Below, piece after piece: positions 17,111 to 25,771 of a stretch of 36,909 nucleotides of DNA (the first letter of the stretch is position 1; each line of letters begins with the position of its first letter). This DNA comes from Bacteroidia bacterium (GTDB lineage Bacteria; Bacteroidota; Bacteroidia; CAIKAF01). The notes beneath the pieces were generated by a model. That model had not been told where the DNA came from. It made no database searches and saw nothing but the letters and a program-made list of their open reading frames with translations. The stretch is taken from assembly GCA_030427255.1 (NCBI GenBank), contig JAUHWY010000028.1, forward strand, positions 1-36,909, given 5' to 3'. Made by a program: the position numbers and the translations under genes.

Positions 17111-17254
17111 GGATTCTTTATGGTGTTAATTGGTGAATTATTATGAGAACATTCGTCGGTGCCGAAAGTAATAAATTAAGGTGATTTTTCAGCTACACTT
17201 CTGCCATATTAAATACGTATTTTCAAAATATGTTCACGTTTTCCATTTTTTTTT

Positions 17255-17402
17255 GGGGGCCTGAACCGGGTCCTCCCTGCTGGTCCTCAACGGAGGGCTA
17301 AGGCAGGCTATGGCTCCGGGGTCCCCCAAAGGATTGGGGGCCTCCTCGCTTCATGCCTGCCTAAACCCTCCGTTTCCGGGCCATTCGTTCGGCCCCTGGC
17401 CC
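17255..17402. repeat. GC-rich palindromic element, family 2, copy 1
   Basis: About 148 bp. The main stem pairs 17289-17308 (AACGGAGGGCTAAGGCAGGC) with 17355-17375. An inner hairpin CCCCCAA/TTGGGGG lies at 17323-17340, and the outer arms GGGGCCTGAAC and GTTCGGCCCC pair. The unpaired blocks (GTCCTCAA, CTCCGGGGT, CTCCTCGCTTCATG, TTCGTTCGG) recur in 29482-29630. It occupies the gltA-rpsO spacer. The remaining bases, 17111-17254, hold only the gltA upstream region and an oligo-T tract. Confidence 0.8.
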
Positions 17403-17452
17403 AATCCATCTTCCAAAAATGCAGCGCATGGTTTTTATTGGAAGTATATTTT

Positions 17453-17601
17453 GCGCCCCGGATAGAGGCCGGGAGCGGACCTTGGCAGCGGCCTGGTGCG
17501 GCGTGGAGCGAGGACTTTGAAGCTTTGCGGAAAAGCCCGGAGCCCCGCCGCACCGGCCGAGGCCAAGGGCCCGAAGGCCGAAAGCCGGAAAGGCGCCCAA
17601 A
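17453..17601. repeat. GC-rich palindromic element, family 1, divergent copy
   Basis: It starts GCGCCCCGGATAG and ends CCGGAAAGGCGCCCAAAA, matching the ends of the family 1 elements at 3247 and 5459. The inner stem is a different and longer sequence: 17480-17506 (beginning CCTTGGCAGCGGCCTGGTGC) pairs almost completely with 17543-17568. It lies 50 bp after a family 2 element and 53 bp before the rpsO promoter. Confidence 0.7.
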
Positions 17602-17653
17602 ACATTCCCACTTATTTTTCAAGCCAAGACTCTTTAAATATTGCCATATTTGT

Positions 17654-17684
17654 TTTGTAAAATGGCACAAAGGTTTTACTTTTG
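17654..17684 (+). promoter_or_regulatory. Promoter of rpsO
   Basis: TTTG (17654-17657), exactly 19 nt, then TACTTTTG (17677-17684). This is a perfect match to the Bacteroidota housekeeping promoter. It lies 30 nt before the rpsO start. Confidence 0.8.
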
Positions 17685-17714
17685 CCATCCTGTTATTTCA
17701 GATGATTACCGCAC

Positions 17715-17984
17715 ATGTACCTGACAAGCGACGTTAAAAAGAACATTTTCAAGGAAATTACCGGCTCAGAAACCAATACCGGCTCTGCCGAAGGTCAAAT
17801 TGCCCTTTTTTCCCACCGCATTAAGCATCTTACCGAGCACCTAAAAAAGAATCCCAAGGATTTCGGCACGCAGCGCTCTCTTATTGCCTTGGTTGGCAAA
17901 AGGCGTAAACTGCTGAATTATCTTATGAATAAGGATATCGAAAGATACAGGGCCATTATTAAGGAATTAGGGCTTCGGAAATAA
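17715..17984 (+). CDS. rpsO: Small ribosomal subunit protein S15
   Basis: This 89-residue protein has the standard S15 length and motifs: GSAEGQIALFSHRIKHLTEH (23-42), LIALVGKRRKLLNYL and the C-terminal RYRAIIKELGLRK. It binds 16S rRNA and helps assemble the 30S platform. It has its own strong promoter and terminator and is followed by pnp, the arrangement also found in E. coli and many other bacteria. Confidence 0.97.
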   Translation: MYLTSDVKKNIFKEITGSETNTGSAEGQIALFSHRIKHLTEHLKKNPKDFGTQRSLIALVGKRRKLLNYLMNKDIERYRAIIKELGLRK

Positions 17985-17990
17985 ACCACA

Positions 17991-18024
17991 AAAAAAAGGC
18001 AACGGCAACGCTTGCCTTTTTTTT
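17991..18024 (+). terminator. Terminator between rpsO and pnp
   Basis: GGCAA (17998-18002) pairs with TTGCC (18012-18016) across a 9-nt loop, flanked by seven A residues and eight T residues. The A/T symmetry would allow it to work in both directions. Confidence 0.75.
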
Positions 18025-18056
18025 GTATCCTTACCGTGCATAATAGTTAGATAGAT

Positions 18057-20264
18057 ATGATGTTAAATCCAATTACCCAGTCCATTGATTTGGGTGACGG
18101 CCGGACCGTTACCATTGAGACTGGAAAGCTTGCCAAGCAAGCCGATGGGTCAGTAGTGGTGCGCATGGGCGACACCATGCTACTGGCCACTGCCGTTTCT
18201 AAGAAGGAAGCCGGCGACGAAGTGGACTTTATGCCACTTACCGTAGATTACCGCGAAATGTACGCGGCTGCCGGACGTTTTCCCGGCGGTTTCTTTAAGC
18301 GCGAAGCGCGACCCTCAGATCACGAAATCCTTATTTCTAGATTGGTCGACCGTGCCTTGCGTCCAACTTTTCCCGATGACTACCACGCCGACACGCAAGT
18401 GCTCATTTATTTGGTGAGTCACGATAAAAATTTATTGCCCGATTGCCTTGCCGGTTTGGCCGCTTCTGCTGCCATTGCCGTTTCCGACATACCCTTTACT
18501 TCGCCCATTTCTGAAGTACGGGTAGCCCGTATCGATGGTCAAATGGTGATTAACCCCTACCGCGACGACTTGGAGCGCGCCGATTTAGACCTTATGGTTG
18601 CCGGCAACGAGCGCGACATTGTTATGGTGGAAGGCGAAATGAAAGAAGTACCCGAAACCGTGTTGCTGGAGGCTATGGCTGCCGCACATGCCGCCATTAA
18701 GGTGCAGGTGCAGGCCCAAAAAGAGTTGGCCGAAAAGGTGGGAGCTCAAAAGCGCAGCTACGAACACGAAAAACACGACGAAGCCCTGCGCGAAAAAATC
18801 CACGCCTTTGCTTACGATCGTGCCTATGCCATTGCTAAAGAAGGGTTGGCCAATAAGCAAGAACGTTCTGAGCGATTCAAAGCCATTCGCGAAGAGTTCG
18901 TAGCCGAACTCAGCGAAGAAGAAGCTGCCGATCAAGCCTTTTTGATTAAAACCTATTTTCACGATACCGAGAAAAAGGCTGTACGGGATGCGGTGCTTAA
19001 CGAGCGTCGCCGCTTAGACGGCCGTGCACTCGATGAAGTGCGCCCCATTTGGATTGAAACCGACTACCTGCCTTCGGCACATGGCTCTGCCGTGTTTACC
19101 CGCGGCGAAACCCAATCCCTCACTACCGTGACCTTGGGAACCAAACTCGACGAACAAATCATTGATGGTGCAGTAATTGAAGGTAAAAACCGCTTTTTGT
19201 TGCACTACAATTTCCCTCCATTCTCTACCGGCGAAGCCCGCCCCATGCGTGGTACAGGCCGTAGAGAGGTAGGACACGGACATTTGGCCATGCGTGCCCT
19301 AAAGCCTATGGTCCCCGATACCTTTGATTATTCCATACGGATTGTATCCGATATCTTGGAGTCGAACGGTTCCAGTTCAATGGCCACAGTTTGTGCCGGT
19401 TCTTTGGCCTTGCGCGATGCCGGTGTGCCTACCCATAGCCATGTGTCAGGAATTGCCATGGGACTCATTGCCGACGAAGAGACCGGAAAATATGCCATTC
19501 TCTCCGATATTTTGGGAGACGAAGACCACCTGGGCGATATGGACTTTAAAGTAGCCGGTACCGACAAAGGGTTGACCGCTTGTCAAATGGACATAAAAGT
19601 AAATGGTCTTTCGTTTGAAGTGCTTACCGAAGCTTTGGAGCAAGCCCGCCGAGGTCGTGCCCACATTTTGCAAACCATGCAAGAGGCACAACCCAATCCA
19701 AGAGACGAGTTTAAGCCTTTTGTGCCTCGTATTGTTACCATGGAAATCCCAAACGATTTTATTGGTGCGGTTATTGGCCCCGGAGGAAAACACATTCAGG
19801 AGCTGCAGCGTGAAACCAATACTACCATTAGCTTAGAAGAGGTGGGCAATTTGGGTATTATTGAAATTGCCGGTGCCGATCCCGAAGGCATCCGCGAGGC
19901 CCAGCTCAGGATTCAACTGATTACTGCTGTTCCTGAAGTAGGGGAGGTGTACAAAGGCACGGTGAAAAAGATTACCACCTTTGGAGCTTTTGTTGAAATC
20001 TTACCTAAGAAAGAAGGCTTGTTGCATATTTCTGAATATGCTTGGGAAAAAACAGCAGACATTGCCGATGTGCTTAATGAAGGCGATAGCTTGGAAGTGA
20101 AATTGATTGAGGTCGATGAATCTACCGGTAAGCTGCGCTTGTCGCGTCGGGCTTTAATGCCAAAACCAGAGGGTTGGGTAGAGCCTGCGCCAAGACCAAG
20201 GCCACAAAATCGCGACGGAGATCGCCGCGGTGGCGGAGGCGGTGGCAACCGCAGACGCTATTGA
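18057..20264 (+). CDS. pnp: Polyribonucleotide nucleotidyltransferase (PNPase)
   Basis: 735 residues. This is the phosphorolytic 3'-5' exoribonuclease of mRNA decay. Two RNase PH-like domains are present (about 10-215 and 310-540), with [21 protein letters not shown] cut here as [16 protein letters not shown] in the first and a Ser/Asp-rich active site in the second ([36 protein letters not shown]). A KH domain follows ([15 protein letters not shown], about 562-576), then an S1 domain (about 630-700, [20 protein letters not shown]). The tail is Arg/Gly/Pro-rich ([13 protein letters not shown]), as in many Bacteroidota RNA-binding proteins. ATG codons at 18057 and 18060 are both possible starts. 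It is followed by a perfect terminator. Confidence 0.97.
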   Translation: MMLNPITQSIDLGDGRTVTIETGKLAKQADGSVVVRMGDTMLLATAVSKKEAGDEVDFMPLTVDYREMYAAAGRFPGGFFKREARPSDHEILISRLVDRALRPTFPDDYHADTQVLIYLVSHDKNLLPDCLAGLAASAAIAVSDIPFTSPISEVRVARIDGQMVINPYRDDLERADLDLMVAGNERDIVMVEGEMKEVPETVLLEAMAAAHAAIKVQVQAQKELAEKVGAQKRSYEHEKHDEALREKIHAFAYDRAYAIAKEGLANKQERSERFKAIREEFVAELSEEEAADQAFLIKTYFHDTEKKAVRDAVLNERRRLDGRALDEVRPIWIETDYLPSAHGSAVFTRGETQSLTTVTLGTKLDEQIIDGAVIEGKNRFLLHYNFPPFSTGEARPMRGTGRREVGHGHLAMRALKPMVPDTFDYSIRIVSDILESNGSSSMATVCAGSLALRDAGVPTHSHVSGIAMGLIADEETGKYAILSDILGDEDHLGDMDFKVAGTDKGLTACQMDIKVNGLSFEVLTEALEQARRGRAHILQTMQEAQPNPRDEFKPFVPRIVTMEIPNDFIGAVIGPGGKHIQELQRETNTTISLEEVGNLGIIEIAGADPEGIREAQLRIQLITAVPEVGEVYKGTVKKITTFGAFVEILPKKEGLLHISEYAWEKTADIADVLNEGDSLEVKLIEVDESTGKLRLSRRALMPKPEGWVEPAPRPRPQNRDGDRRGGGGGGNRRRY

Positions 20265-20285
20265 TCTTTAGTCATTTTTTTTTAG

Positions 20286-20313
20286 ACGGCCTGCATGCAG
20301 GCCGTTTTTTTTT
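20286..20313 (+). terminator. Terminator of pnp
   Basis: A perfect 20-nt palindrome ACGGCCTGCATGCAGGCCGT is followed by a run of T, 21 nt after the pnp stop. Confidence 0.85.
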
Positions 20314-20370
20314 GAAACAAATCTTAAATGAGCTACGTATAAGAGAACACACCAATACAGGTTCAATTCC

Positions 20371-21234
20371 ATGCGTCAATTAAAAATCGCCAAACAGGTC
20401 ACCAACCGAGATACGGCATCCCTCGACAAATACCTTCAGGAAATAGGTCGGGTAGATCTTATCACTCCTGAAGAAGAAGTCGACCTTGCTCGCCGGATTA
20501 AGGAGGGCGATCAAGTGGCCATGGAGAAACTGGTTAAAGCCAATTTACGCTTTGTGGTTTCTGTTGCCAAGCAATACCAAAACCAAGGCCTTACGCTTCC
20601 CGATTTAATCAATGAAGGTAATTTGGGGCTTATCAAGGCGGCAAAACGTTTTGACGAAACCAGAGGGTTTAAGTTTATTTCTTATGCCGTGTGGTGGATT
20701 CGTCAATCTATTTTGCAAGCGCTGGCCGAGCAAGCCAGAATTGTGCGTTTGCCACTCAACAAAATTGGTAGCATCAACAAAATCAACCGCACCTTTTCGG
20801 AGCTGGAACAGCAGTTTGAACGGGAACCCTTGGCGGGTGAGATTGCGGAGTTGTTGGAAATGAATGAGCAGGAGGTCAAAGACTCCATCTTATCTTCCGG
20901 AAGGCATGTAAGCATGGATGCTCCATTGCAAGATGGCGAGGAGGGCGATATGTACGACGTAATGCGCTCCAGCGATAGCCCGGCACCCGACAATAGCCTA
21001 ATGAACGAGAGTTTGCGGGGCGAAATTGAAAGGTCCTTGGCTTCCCTTACTCCCCGCGAAGCCGACGTGGTGCGCTTGTTTTTTGGCTTAGGTGGCGAAC
21101 AAGCCATGACCTTAGAAGAAATAGGCATACGATTTGACCTCACCAGAGAACGGGTACGTCAGATTAAAGAAAAGGCCATCCGACGACTCAAACACAACAA
21201 CCGCTGTAAAATGCTTAAAAGCTACCTAGGTTAA
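20371..21234 (+). CDS. rpoD: Primary sigma factor of RNA polymerase (SigA/RpoD)
   Basis: 287 residues, the short Bacteroidota form of the housekeeping sigma factor with no region 1.1. Region 1.2 is at about 16-48 ([16 protein letters not shown]). Region 2 is at 51-120, with [20 protein letters not shown] and VWWIRQSI for core binding and -7 melting. Region 3 is at about 125-200. Region 4 is at 215-287, with the recognition helix in [17 protein letters not shown]. In Bacteroidota this factor reads TTTG/TAnnTTTG promoters, and that motif recurs through this window. No strong promoter box was found in the short gap after the pnp terminator. Confidence 0.95.
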   Translation: MRQLKIAKQVTNRDTASLDKYLQEIGRVDLITPEEEVDLARRIKEGDQVAMEKLVKANLRFVVSVAKQYQNQGLTLPDLINEGNLGLIKAAKRFDETRGFKFISYAVWWIRQSILQALAEQARIVRLPLNKIGSINKINRTFSELEQQFEREPLAGEIAELLEMNEQEVKDSILSSGRHVSMDAPLQDGEEGDMYDVMRSSDSPAPDNSLMNESLRGEIERSLASLTPREADVVRLFFGLGGEQAMTLEEIGIRFDLTRERVRQIKEKAIRRLKHNNRCKMLKSYLG

Positions 21235-21253
21235 TGGTATAATAACTACTCTT

Positions 21254-21283
21254 TTTGTCCTTGGTTTCTGAACACTATCTTTG
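21254..21283 (+). promoter_or_regulatory. Promoter of rpe
   Basis: TTTG (21254-21257), 18 nt, then TATCTTTG (21276-21283). The box ends 4 nt before the rpe ATG, so the transcript is predicted to be leaderless or nearly so. Confidence 0.75.
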
Positions 21284-21287
21284 ACGC

Positions 21288-21953
21288 ATGGCTCAGCATG
21301 CGCATACCCTTGTAGCTCCATCTCTGCTTAGCGCAGATTTTGGAGCCCTTAATCAAGCCGTTGATTTTGTTAATGCTTCCCAAGCAGATTGGTTTCACTT
21401 GGATGTGATGGACGGCCGTTTTGTGCCCAATATTTCCTTTGGTTTTCCCATCATTAAGGCCATACAGGCGCGTGCCACCAAACCTTTGGATGTGCATTTA
21501 ATGATTGAGCAACCCGAACATTACCTTCAGGCGTTTAAAGAAGTGGGTGCCGATGTGTTAACGGTTCATGTAGAAGCTTGCACCCATGTGCATCGCACCT
21601 TATCTGCCATTCGCGACCTTGGCATGAAAGCCGGCCTGGCATTTAATCCGCACAGCTCTTTAGATATATTGCAGGATTTGAGTCCGGTGTTGGATTTGGT
21701 GTTAATTATGAGTGTTAACCCCGGTTTTGGTGGTCAGCGTTTTATTCCGGCTACCTACCGGCGGATTGAACGCGCCCGCCGTTTGCTCCAGCAAAACGGA
21801 GGAGAGGATGTACTTATAGAAGTAGACGGAGGCGTAAGTGTTTCTAATGCGGCCGAATTAAAAAAGGCGGGTGCAGAAGTTTTGGTTGCCGGTTCTTCGG
21901 TTTTTGGAGCTTCGGATCCTTACGAAGCGGTTAAGCAATTGCACCAAGCTTAA
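21288..21953 (+). CDS. rpe: Ribulose-phosphate 3-epimerase
   Basis: 221 residues with the complete TIM-barrel signature of the pentose phosphate pathway enzyme that interconverts ribulose 5-phosphate and xylulose 5-phosphate. The start region VAPSLLSADFGAL, the metal ligands His37 and Asp39 in FHLDVMDG, His70 in DVHLMIE and Asp180 in IEVDGGVS are present, as is the phosphate loop MSVNPGFGGQ. The ATG is fixed by the promoter box, which ends 4 nt upstream. It is convergent with the dehydrogenase gene that ends 23 bp further on; no clear terminator separates them. Confidence 0.96.
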   Translation: MAQHAHTLVAPSLLSADFGALNQAVDFVNASQADWFHLDVMDGRFVPNISFGFPIIKAIQARATKPLDVHLMIEQPEHYLQAFKEVGADVLTVHVEACTHVHRTLSAIRDLGMKAGLAFNPHSSLDILQDLSPVLDLVLIMSVNPGFGGQRFIPATYRRIERARRLLQQNGGEDVLIEVDGGVSVSNAAELKKAGAEVLVAGSSVFGASDPYEAVKQLHQA

Positions 21954-21976
21954 TTTACAGGGGAATTTATCTCCTT

Positions 21977-23176
21977 TTACTCCTTGCCGGCTACCCAATC
22001 GGCTAAGTATCCATAGTGTTTTCCGAGACTCCCCTCTTGAGCAATGGTGGCTTTTTGAAAGGTATCGGCTTCGGGGTTTTGCAGGAATGCTTCAAGTATT
22101 GGGACTAATTCCCTGCCAAAATCTTCGGAAGCATCTTGCGGCATAGCACAAGGCAGGTTGTCTACAGCCATAACCGTAATGCCTTGCGGGTCAAATGCCT
22201 TATCGAGTATCCTTTTTTCCGTTTTAGACACTCCGTAATAAGGATCTTCAAGGGTAGATGGCCTTAGCGTAACAGGTATGGGGCCGTCGATATCGCAGCT
22301 AATATCGCCTACGACTTGAAGCAGGGGCAAATCGTTTTTTAGTTGTTGGTATTGGAACAGGTAGGGCGAACCTTTTGCCCAATAATGGCCGGTAATAAGC
22401 ATGTGCGCCGGCTTAAGGTAAGGCAAGAGGCCCGATGTATAGCGGTCGGGATGTTTAAAGAACTCTTGCAAATCGAATCCACCATCGGAGCTGCGCACAT
22501 TGTATCTGGTAAAGTCTACGTTTAAAAATGCAGGCCCCACCATGCGTTCGAAATCGAGCAAAGAGGCTTCTTTAAAACCTGCGGTAGTCAATACTTCTCT
22601 GGCGCCGTTGGCCACCCGTCCCTCTCCGGTGAGTAATACCTTCAGATTTCCCGGATTAAAGCTTTTGAGCAATTTATCCATGGCATATCTGCCTGCCAAA
22701 TCTTGAGGTGCAGGTAAATCTTGCTTGCCTTGTCTTAGGGCCCAGGCCCTCAGGCTATGGTAAGCTCCCACTACTCCGGCGTAGCGCCCAAAACCTATGG
22801 TTCGCATGCCTTGTTCGTCGCGTAGGCATTCGTAATCAATGAGTCGAATGTTTTTGGCCAAAACTGCTTTTAGCAAGTTTAAATTGTAGGGCTGTTTTTT
22901 TATGGTATGGGAGAAAAAGAAATAGGTTTTATGGGGAATCAAGGCGTCTATGGGCACTTCTTTTACGCCCAAAAGCACATCGCAGTCTTGCAGGTCTTTA
23001 CGAATTTCCAATCCGGCATCCAGGTATTGTTGGTTGGAGAATGCGCGCCCCGGATACGACTCCACCACCAAATCGATTTCCGGATGGTTTTGCTTTAGGG
23101 AGGCAGCCTGATTGGGCGACATAGGTACTCTAAAGTCAGGGGGGCTTTTACGTTCTTTAAGGATTCCTAGGCGCAT
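21977..23176 (-). CDS. Saccharopine/lysine-ketoglutarate reductase-like dehydrogenase
   Basis: 399 residues from the chosen start. It belongs to the alanine dehydrogenase/transhydrogenase-like group and resembles LYS1 and the LKR half of LKR/SDH. Visible features are the N-terminal RLGILKERKSPPDFRVPMSP, a Rossmann Gly-rich turn VLLTGEGRVANGAREV, the segment VVGDISCDIDGPI and the C-terminal VDNLPCAMPQDASEDFGREL, which corresponds to the conserved SEDF segment of that group. It probably forms or cleaves an amino-acid adduct of lysine and 2-oxoglutarate with NAD(P), but the substrate is inferred. I start at Met 23176, not the upstream ATG at 23248, because the family begins here and a -7 box lies 12 nt before it. 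Confidence 0.75.
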   Translation of the reverse strand: MRLGILKERKSPPDFRVPMSPNQAASLKQNHPEIDLVVESYPGRAFSNQQYLDAGLEIRKDLQDCDVLLGVKEVPIDALIPHKTYFFFSHTIKKQPYNLNLLKAVLAKNIRLIDYECLRDEQGMRTIGFGRYAGVVGAYHSLRAWALRQGKQDLPAPQDLAGRYAMDKLLKSFNPGNLKVLLTGEGRVANGAREVLTTAGFKEASLLDFERMVGPAFLNVDFTRYNVRSSDGGFDLQEFFKHPDRYTSGLLPYLKPAHMLITGHYWAKGSPYLFQYQQLKNDLPLLQVVGDISCDIDGPIPVTLRPSTLEDPYYGVSKTEKRILDKAFDPQGITVMAVDNLPCAMPQDASEDFGRELVPILEAFLQNPEADTFQKATIAQEGSLGKHYGYLADWVAGKE

Positions 23177-23188
23177 AAGGTCTTTTTG

Positions 23189-23196
23189 CAAAAATA
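23189..23196 (-). promoter_or_regulatory. -7 box of the LKR-like dehydrogenase
   Basis: TATTTTTG on the minus strand matches TAnnTTTG exactly and ends 12 nt before the start at 23176. It lies inside the longer open frame, which supports the shorter protein. Confidence 0.55.
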
Positions 23197-23276
23197 GAAC
23201 TTGCAGGCGGTAATTTTGGGAAAAACCGTTAATGTACTTGACATGCATGCTTTTTTTTACAAACTTGCGGGCAGTT

Positions 23277-23588
23277 ATGAGTTCCTACAAAATCATGCAG
23301 CATATGCATTACAACTCTTGGAACCCCAAGGAGGAAGAAGAGAGCGAGTTACTGACGCTTACAGGCGACGAAAAGCAGCTTATTTTACACAACGACGATC
23401 ACAATACCTTTGACTGGGTTATACGAACCTTAATGGAAGTATGCCATCACGCTCCGGAGCAAGCCGAGCAATGTGCATTTTTGGTTCATTATAAAGGCAA
23501 ATGCATTGTAAAACACGGCCCGGAGCCGGTGATTGAGAAAATGCACCTTACGGTTGTGCAACGCGGACTTACCGCCACGGTTCAGTAA
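23277..23588 (+). CDS. clpS: ATP-dependent Clp protease adaptor ClpS
   Basis: About 103 residues from ATG 23277. The ClpS core is clear: LILHNDDHNTFDWVIRTLME, then the HHAPEQAEQCAFLVHYKGK segment and CIVKHGPEPVIEKMHLTV. ClpS hands N-degron substrates to ClpA/ClpC and binds bulky N-terminal residues through the pocket formed around the HNDDHNTF strand. The start is uncertain: ATGs at 23277, 23295 and 23304 are all compatible, and the most upstream one (23232) would add a hydrophobic stretch not seen in ClpS. It is divergent from the dehydrogenase gene. Confidence 0.85.
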   Translation: MSSYKIMQHMHYNSWNPKEEEESELLTLTGDEKQLILHNDDHNTFDWVIRTLMEVCHHAPEQAEQCAFLVHYKGKCIVKHGPEPVIEKMHLTVVQRGLTATVQ

Positions 23589-23631
23589 ACTTCTTTTCCG
23601 TAAATCCCCCTTTTGCTGTACCATTTTCCCT

Positions 23632-23639
23632 TATCTTTA
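23632..23639 (+). promoter_or_regulatory. -7 box of the nfeD-floA operon
   Basis: TATCTTTA, one mismatch from TAnnTTTG, ends 9 nt before ATG 23649. A TTTG at 23612-23615 is 16 nt upstream, slightly short. The position rules out the earlier TTG codon as start. Confidence 0.5.
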
Positions 23640-23648
23640 AGGCTGGAA

Positions 23649-24119
23649 ATGACACTCACTACGGTTATATTGCTTATTGTTTTCGGCATGATTTTAATTC
23701 TTGCCGAAATATTTTTTATTCCCGGAGCCACCATAGGAGGTATATTGGGAGCCTTAGCCGTAGCCGGAGGTGTTATTGCCGCATTTGTTTATTTAGACCA
23801 GCCCACGGCTTGGCTAGTCTTTGGCATAACTTTAGCCGTAACGGGAGTGCTCAGTTACCTTGGATTCAAAACCCGTACTTGGGAACGTTTTGAGGTCAAA
23901 GGAAAAATTGCATCCAAAAGTCCGGGAATGGACCACAAACTTCAAGCAGGCGACAAAGGCATTACCCTGAGTCGCTGCAACCCCATTGGACGCGCTAAAT
24001 TTGGCGACTTCATCGAAGAAGTCTACGCCAAAGGCGATATGCTGGACGCCGATACTCCGGTCGAAATTTTGCGCATAGAAAATCAACATATATTCATCCG
24101 TAAATCCACAGAATCATGA
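23649..24119 (+). CDS. NfeD-like membrane protein
   Basis: 156 residues. Two to three hydrophobic helices fill residues 3-75 ([60 protein letters not shown]). They are followed by a soluble beta domain (about 85-156, [20 protein letters not shown]), the OB-fold typical of short NfeD proteins. NfeD proteins work with SPFH proteins, and here the next gene is a flotillin-like one, with a 4-bp ATGA overlap. The start was placed after the promoter box at 23632. Confidence 0.85.
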   Translation: MTLTTVILLIVFGMILILAEIFFIPGATIGGILGALAVAGGVIAAFVYLDQPTAWLVFGITLAVTGVLSYLGFKTRTWERFEVKGKIASKSPGMDHKLQAGDKGITLSRCNPIGRAKFGDFIEEVYAKGDMLDADTPVEILRIENQHIFIRKSTES

Positions 24120-25111
24120 ACAACCCATTGGTATTGATCGGCATTATTTTCGCCGGAATTCTCCTGTTTTTCCTCATATTTTTCTATTTCCTTCCCTTTG
24201 GATTATGGATATCGGCTCAGTTTGCCGGAGTACGCATTAGCCTTATTCAATTGGCATTTATGCGCATTCGAAAGGTGCCACCCGGCATTATCGTTAAATC
24301 TATGACCATTGCCACCAAAGCAGGTTTAAATGTGTTGCGCGACGACTTAGAAGCCCACTACCTGGCCGGAGGTAGGGTTTTGCCCGTTATCAATGCCTTA
24401 ATCAGTGCCGATAAGGCCAATATTGATCTGGACTTCAAAACGGCTACTGCCATTGACTTGGCAGGAAGGGATGTGTTCGAAGCCGTACAATTGTCGGTGA
24501 ATCCCAAAGTAATCAACACGCCACCGGTTGCAGCCGTGGCCAAAGACGGCATTCAGCTCATTGCCAAGGCACGGGTAACGGTACGTGCCAACATTCGTCG
24601 CTTGGTAGGTGGCGCAGGAGAAGACACCATCATTGCACGTATTGGTGAGGGCGTTGTTTCCTCTATTGGCTCAGCCGTTTCACACAAAGAAGTACTCGAA
24701 AATCCCGACCGAATTTCCAAAACTGTACTGTCACGCAGTCTTGATGCAGGAACGGCTTTTGAAATTCTGTCCATTGATATTGCCGACATAGATGTAGGTA
24801 AAAACATTGGTGCGCAGCTGCAAATAGATCAGGCCGAAGCCGATAAAAACATTGCCCAAGCCAAAGCCGAAGAAAGGCGCGCCATGGCCATTGCCCTAGA
24901 GCAAGAAATGAAGGCTGCCGCACAAGAAGCACGGGCCAAAGTTATCGAGGCGGAAGCTGAAGTGCCCAAAGCCCTAGCGGATGCCTTCCGTAGTGGAAAT
25001 TTGGGCGTGATGGACTATTACAAAATGCAGAACATCAAAAGCGATACTAGCATGCGTGAAGCCATTGGCAAGTCTGACACCGGTAAAAGCAGCGGGAAGG
25101 ATTCCAAATAA
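24116..25111 (+). CDS. floA: Flotillin-like protein FloA (SPFH family)
   Basis: 331 residues. One N-terminal membrane-inserting segment (about 5-30) is followed by an SPFH domain ([20 protein letters not shown], about 40 onward). A long Ala/Glu-rich helical part with the characteristic repeats sits at about 240-290 ([20 protein letters not shown]). This is the FloA/YqfA type that forms membrane foci and affects membrane fluidity and secretion. The NfeD gene directly upstream is the usual partner. The NUDIX gene starts immediately after its stop codon, so a three-gene operon is likely. Confidence 0.92.
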   Translation: MNNPLVLIGIIFAGILLFFLIFFYFLPFGLWISAQFAGVRISLIQLAFMRIRKVPPGIIVKSMTIATKAGLNVLRDDLEAHYLAGGRVLPVINALISADKANIDLDFKTATAIDLAGRDVFEAVQLSVNPKVINTPPVAAVAKDGIQLIAKARVTVRANIRRLVGGAGEDTIIARIGEGVVSSIGSAVSHKEVLENPDRISKTVLSRSLDAGTAFEILSIDIADIDVGKNIGAQLQIDQAEADKNIAQAKAEERRAMAIALEQEMKAAAQEARAKVIEAEAEVPKALADAFRSGNLGVMDYYKMQNIKSDTSMREAIGKSDTGKSSGKDSK

Positions 25112-25717
25112 ATGAGCAAGAACCCCTGGAAAACGCTAAGTCGTAACCTCATTTACAAAAACCCTTGGATTGAGGTTCAAGAACATGAGGTGGTCAATCC
25201 CTCCGGAAATAGCGGAATTTACGGCGTAGTAAACTTTCAAAATTTGGCCGTAGGTATTGTACCAATTGATGAGGAGGGCTTCACCTATTTAGTGGGGCAA
25301 TACCGTTATCCGCTCAACCATTATTCCTGGGAAATTATTGAAGGCGGTTCGCCTTTGGGGCAATCCTTATTGGAAGGAGCAAAACGAGAATTGAAAGAAG
25401 AAACAGGCTTAGAGGCAAAGGAATGGCATTTCTTAGCCGACCTGCATACCAGCAATTCGGTAACCAATGAACATGCGACCCTTTTTGTGGCTTTTGGATT
25501 GAGTCAGGGAAAGGCCCAACCCGATGAAACCGAAATGCTCAGCATACAAAGGCTTAAATTGGAGGAGGTATTTGCTATGGCGCACCGTGGGGAGATAACC
25601 GATGCCATGTCTTTGGTGGCCTTGCACCGATTGGAATCTTGCTGGGACAGCAACCAACAGCAAATGACAGCAACGCCTCAACGTTTGCCCATTTGGCAAG
25701 AAAAATATCCCTTGTAG
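25112..25717 (+). CDS. NUDIX hydrolase, ADP-ribose pyrophosphatase type
   Basis: 201 residues. The NUDIX box runs from Gly78 to Leu100, with the catalytic metal-binding part RELKEETGL intact (92-100). The Glu expected after Gly-x5 is Gln84 (PLGQSLLEGAKREL), a departure from consensus at a non-catalytic position. The N-terminal part (ENPWIEVQEHEV-like, VGQYRYPLNHYSWEIIEGG) is that of ADP-ribose/nucleoside-diphosphate sugar pyrophosphatases. Substrate remains unproven. The ATG abuts the floA stop with no gap, so it belongs to that operon. Confidence 0.85.
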   Translation: MSKNPWKTLSRNLIYKNPWIEVQEHEVVNPSGNSGIYGVVNFQNLAVGIVPIDEEGFTYLVGQYRYPLNHYSWEIIEGGSPLGQSLLEGAKRELKEETGLEAKEWHFLADLHTSNSVTNEHATLFVAFGLSQGKAQPDETEMLSIQRLKLEEVFAMAHRGEITDAMSLVALHRLESCWDSNQQQMTATPQRLPIWQEKYPL

Positions 25718-25771
25718 CCTCTTGAGCACTTAGAGCCTGAATTTGTCTATTTTTATCCAAACTTTAGGCTT

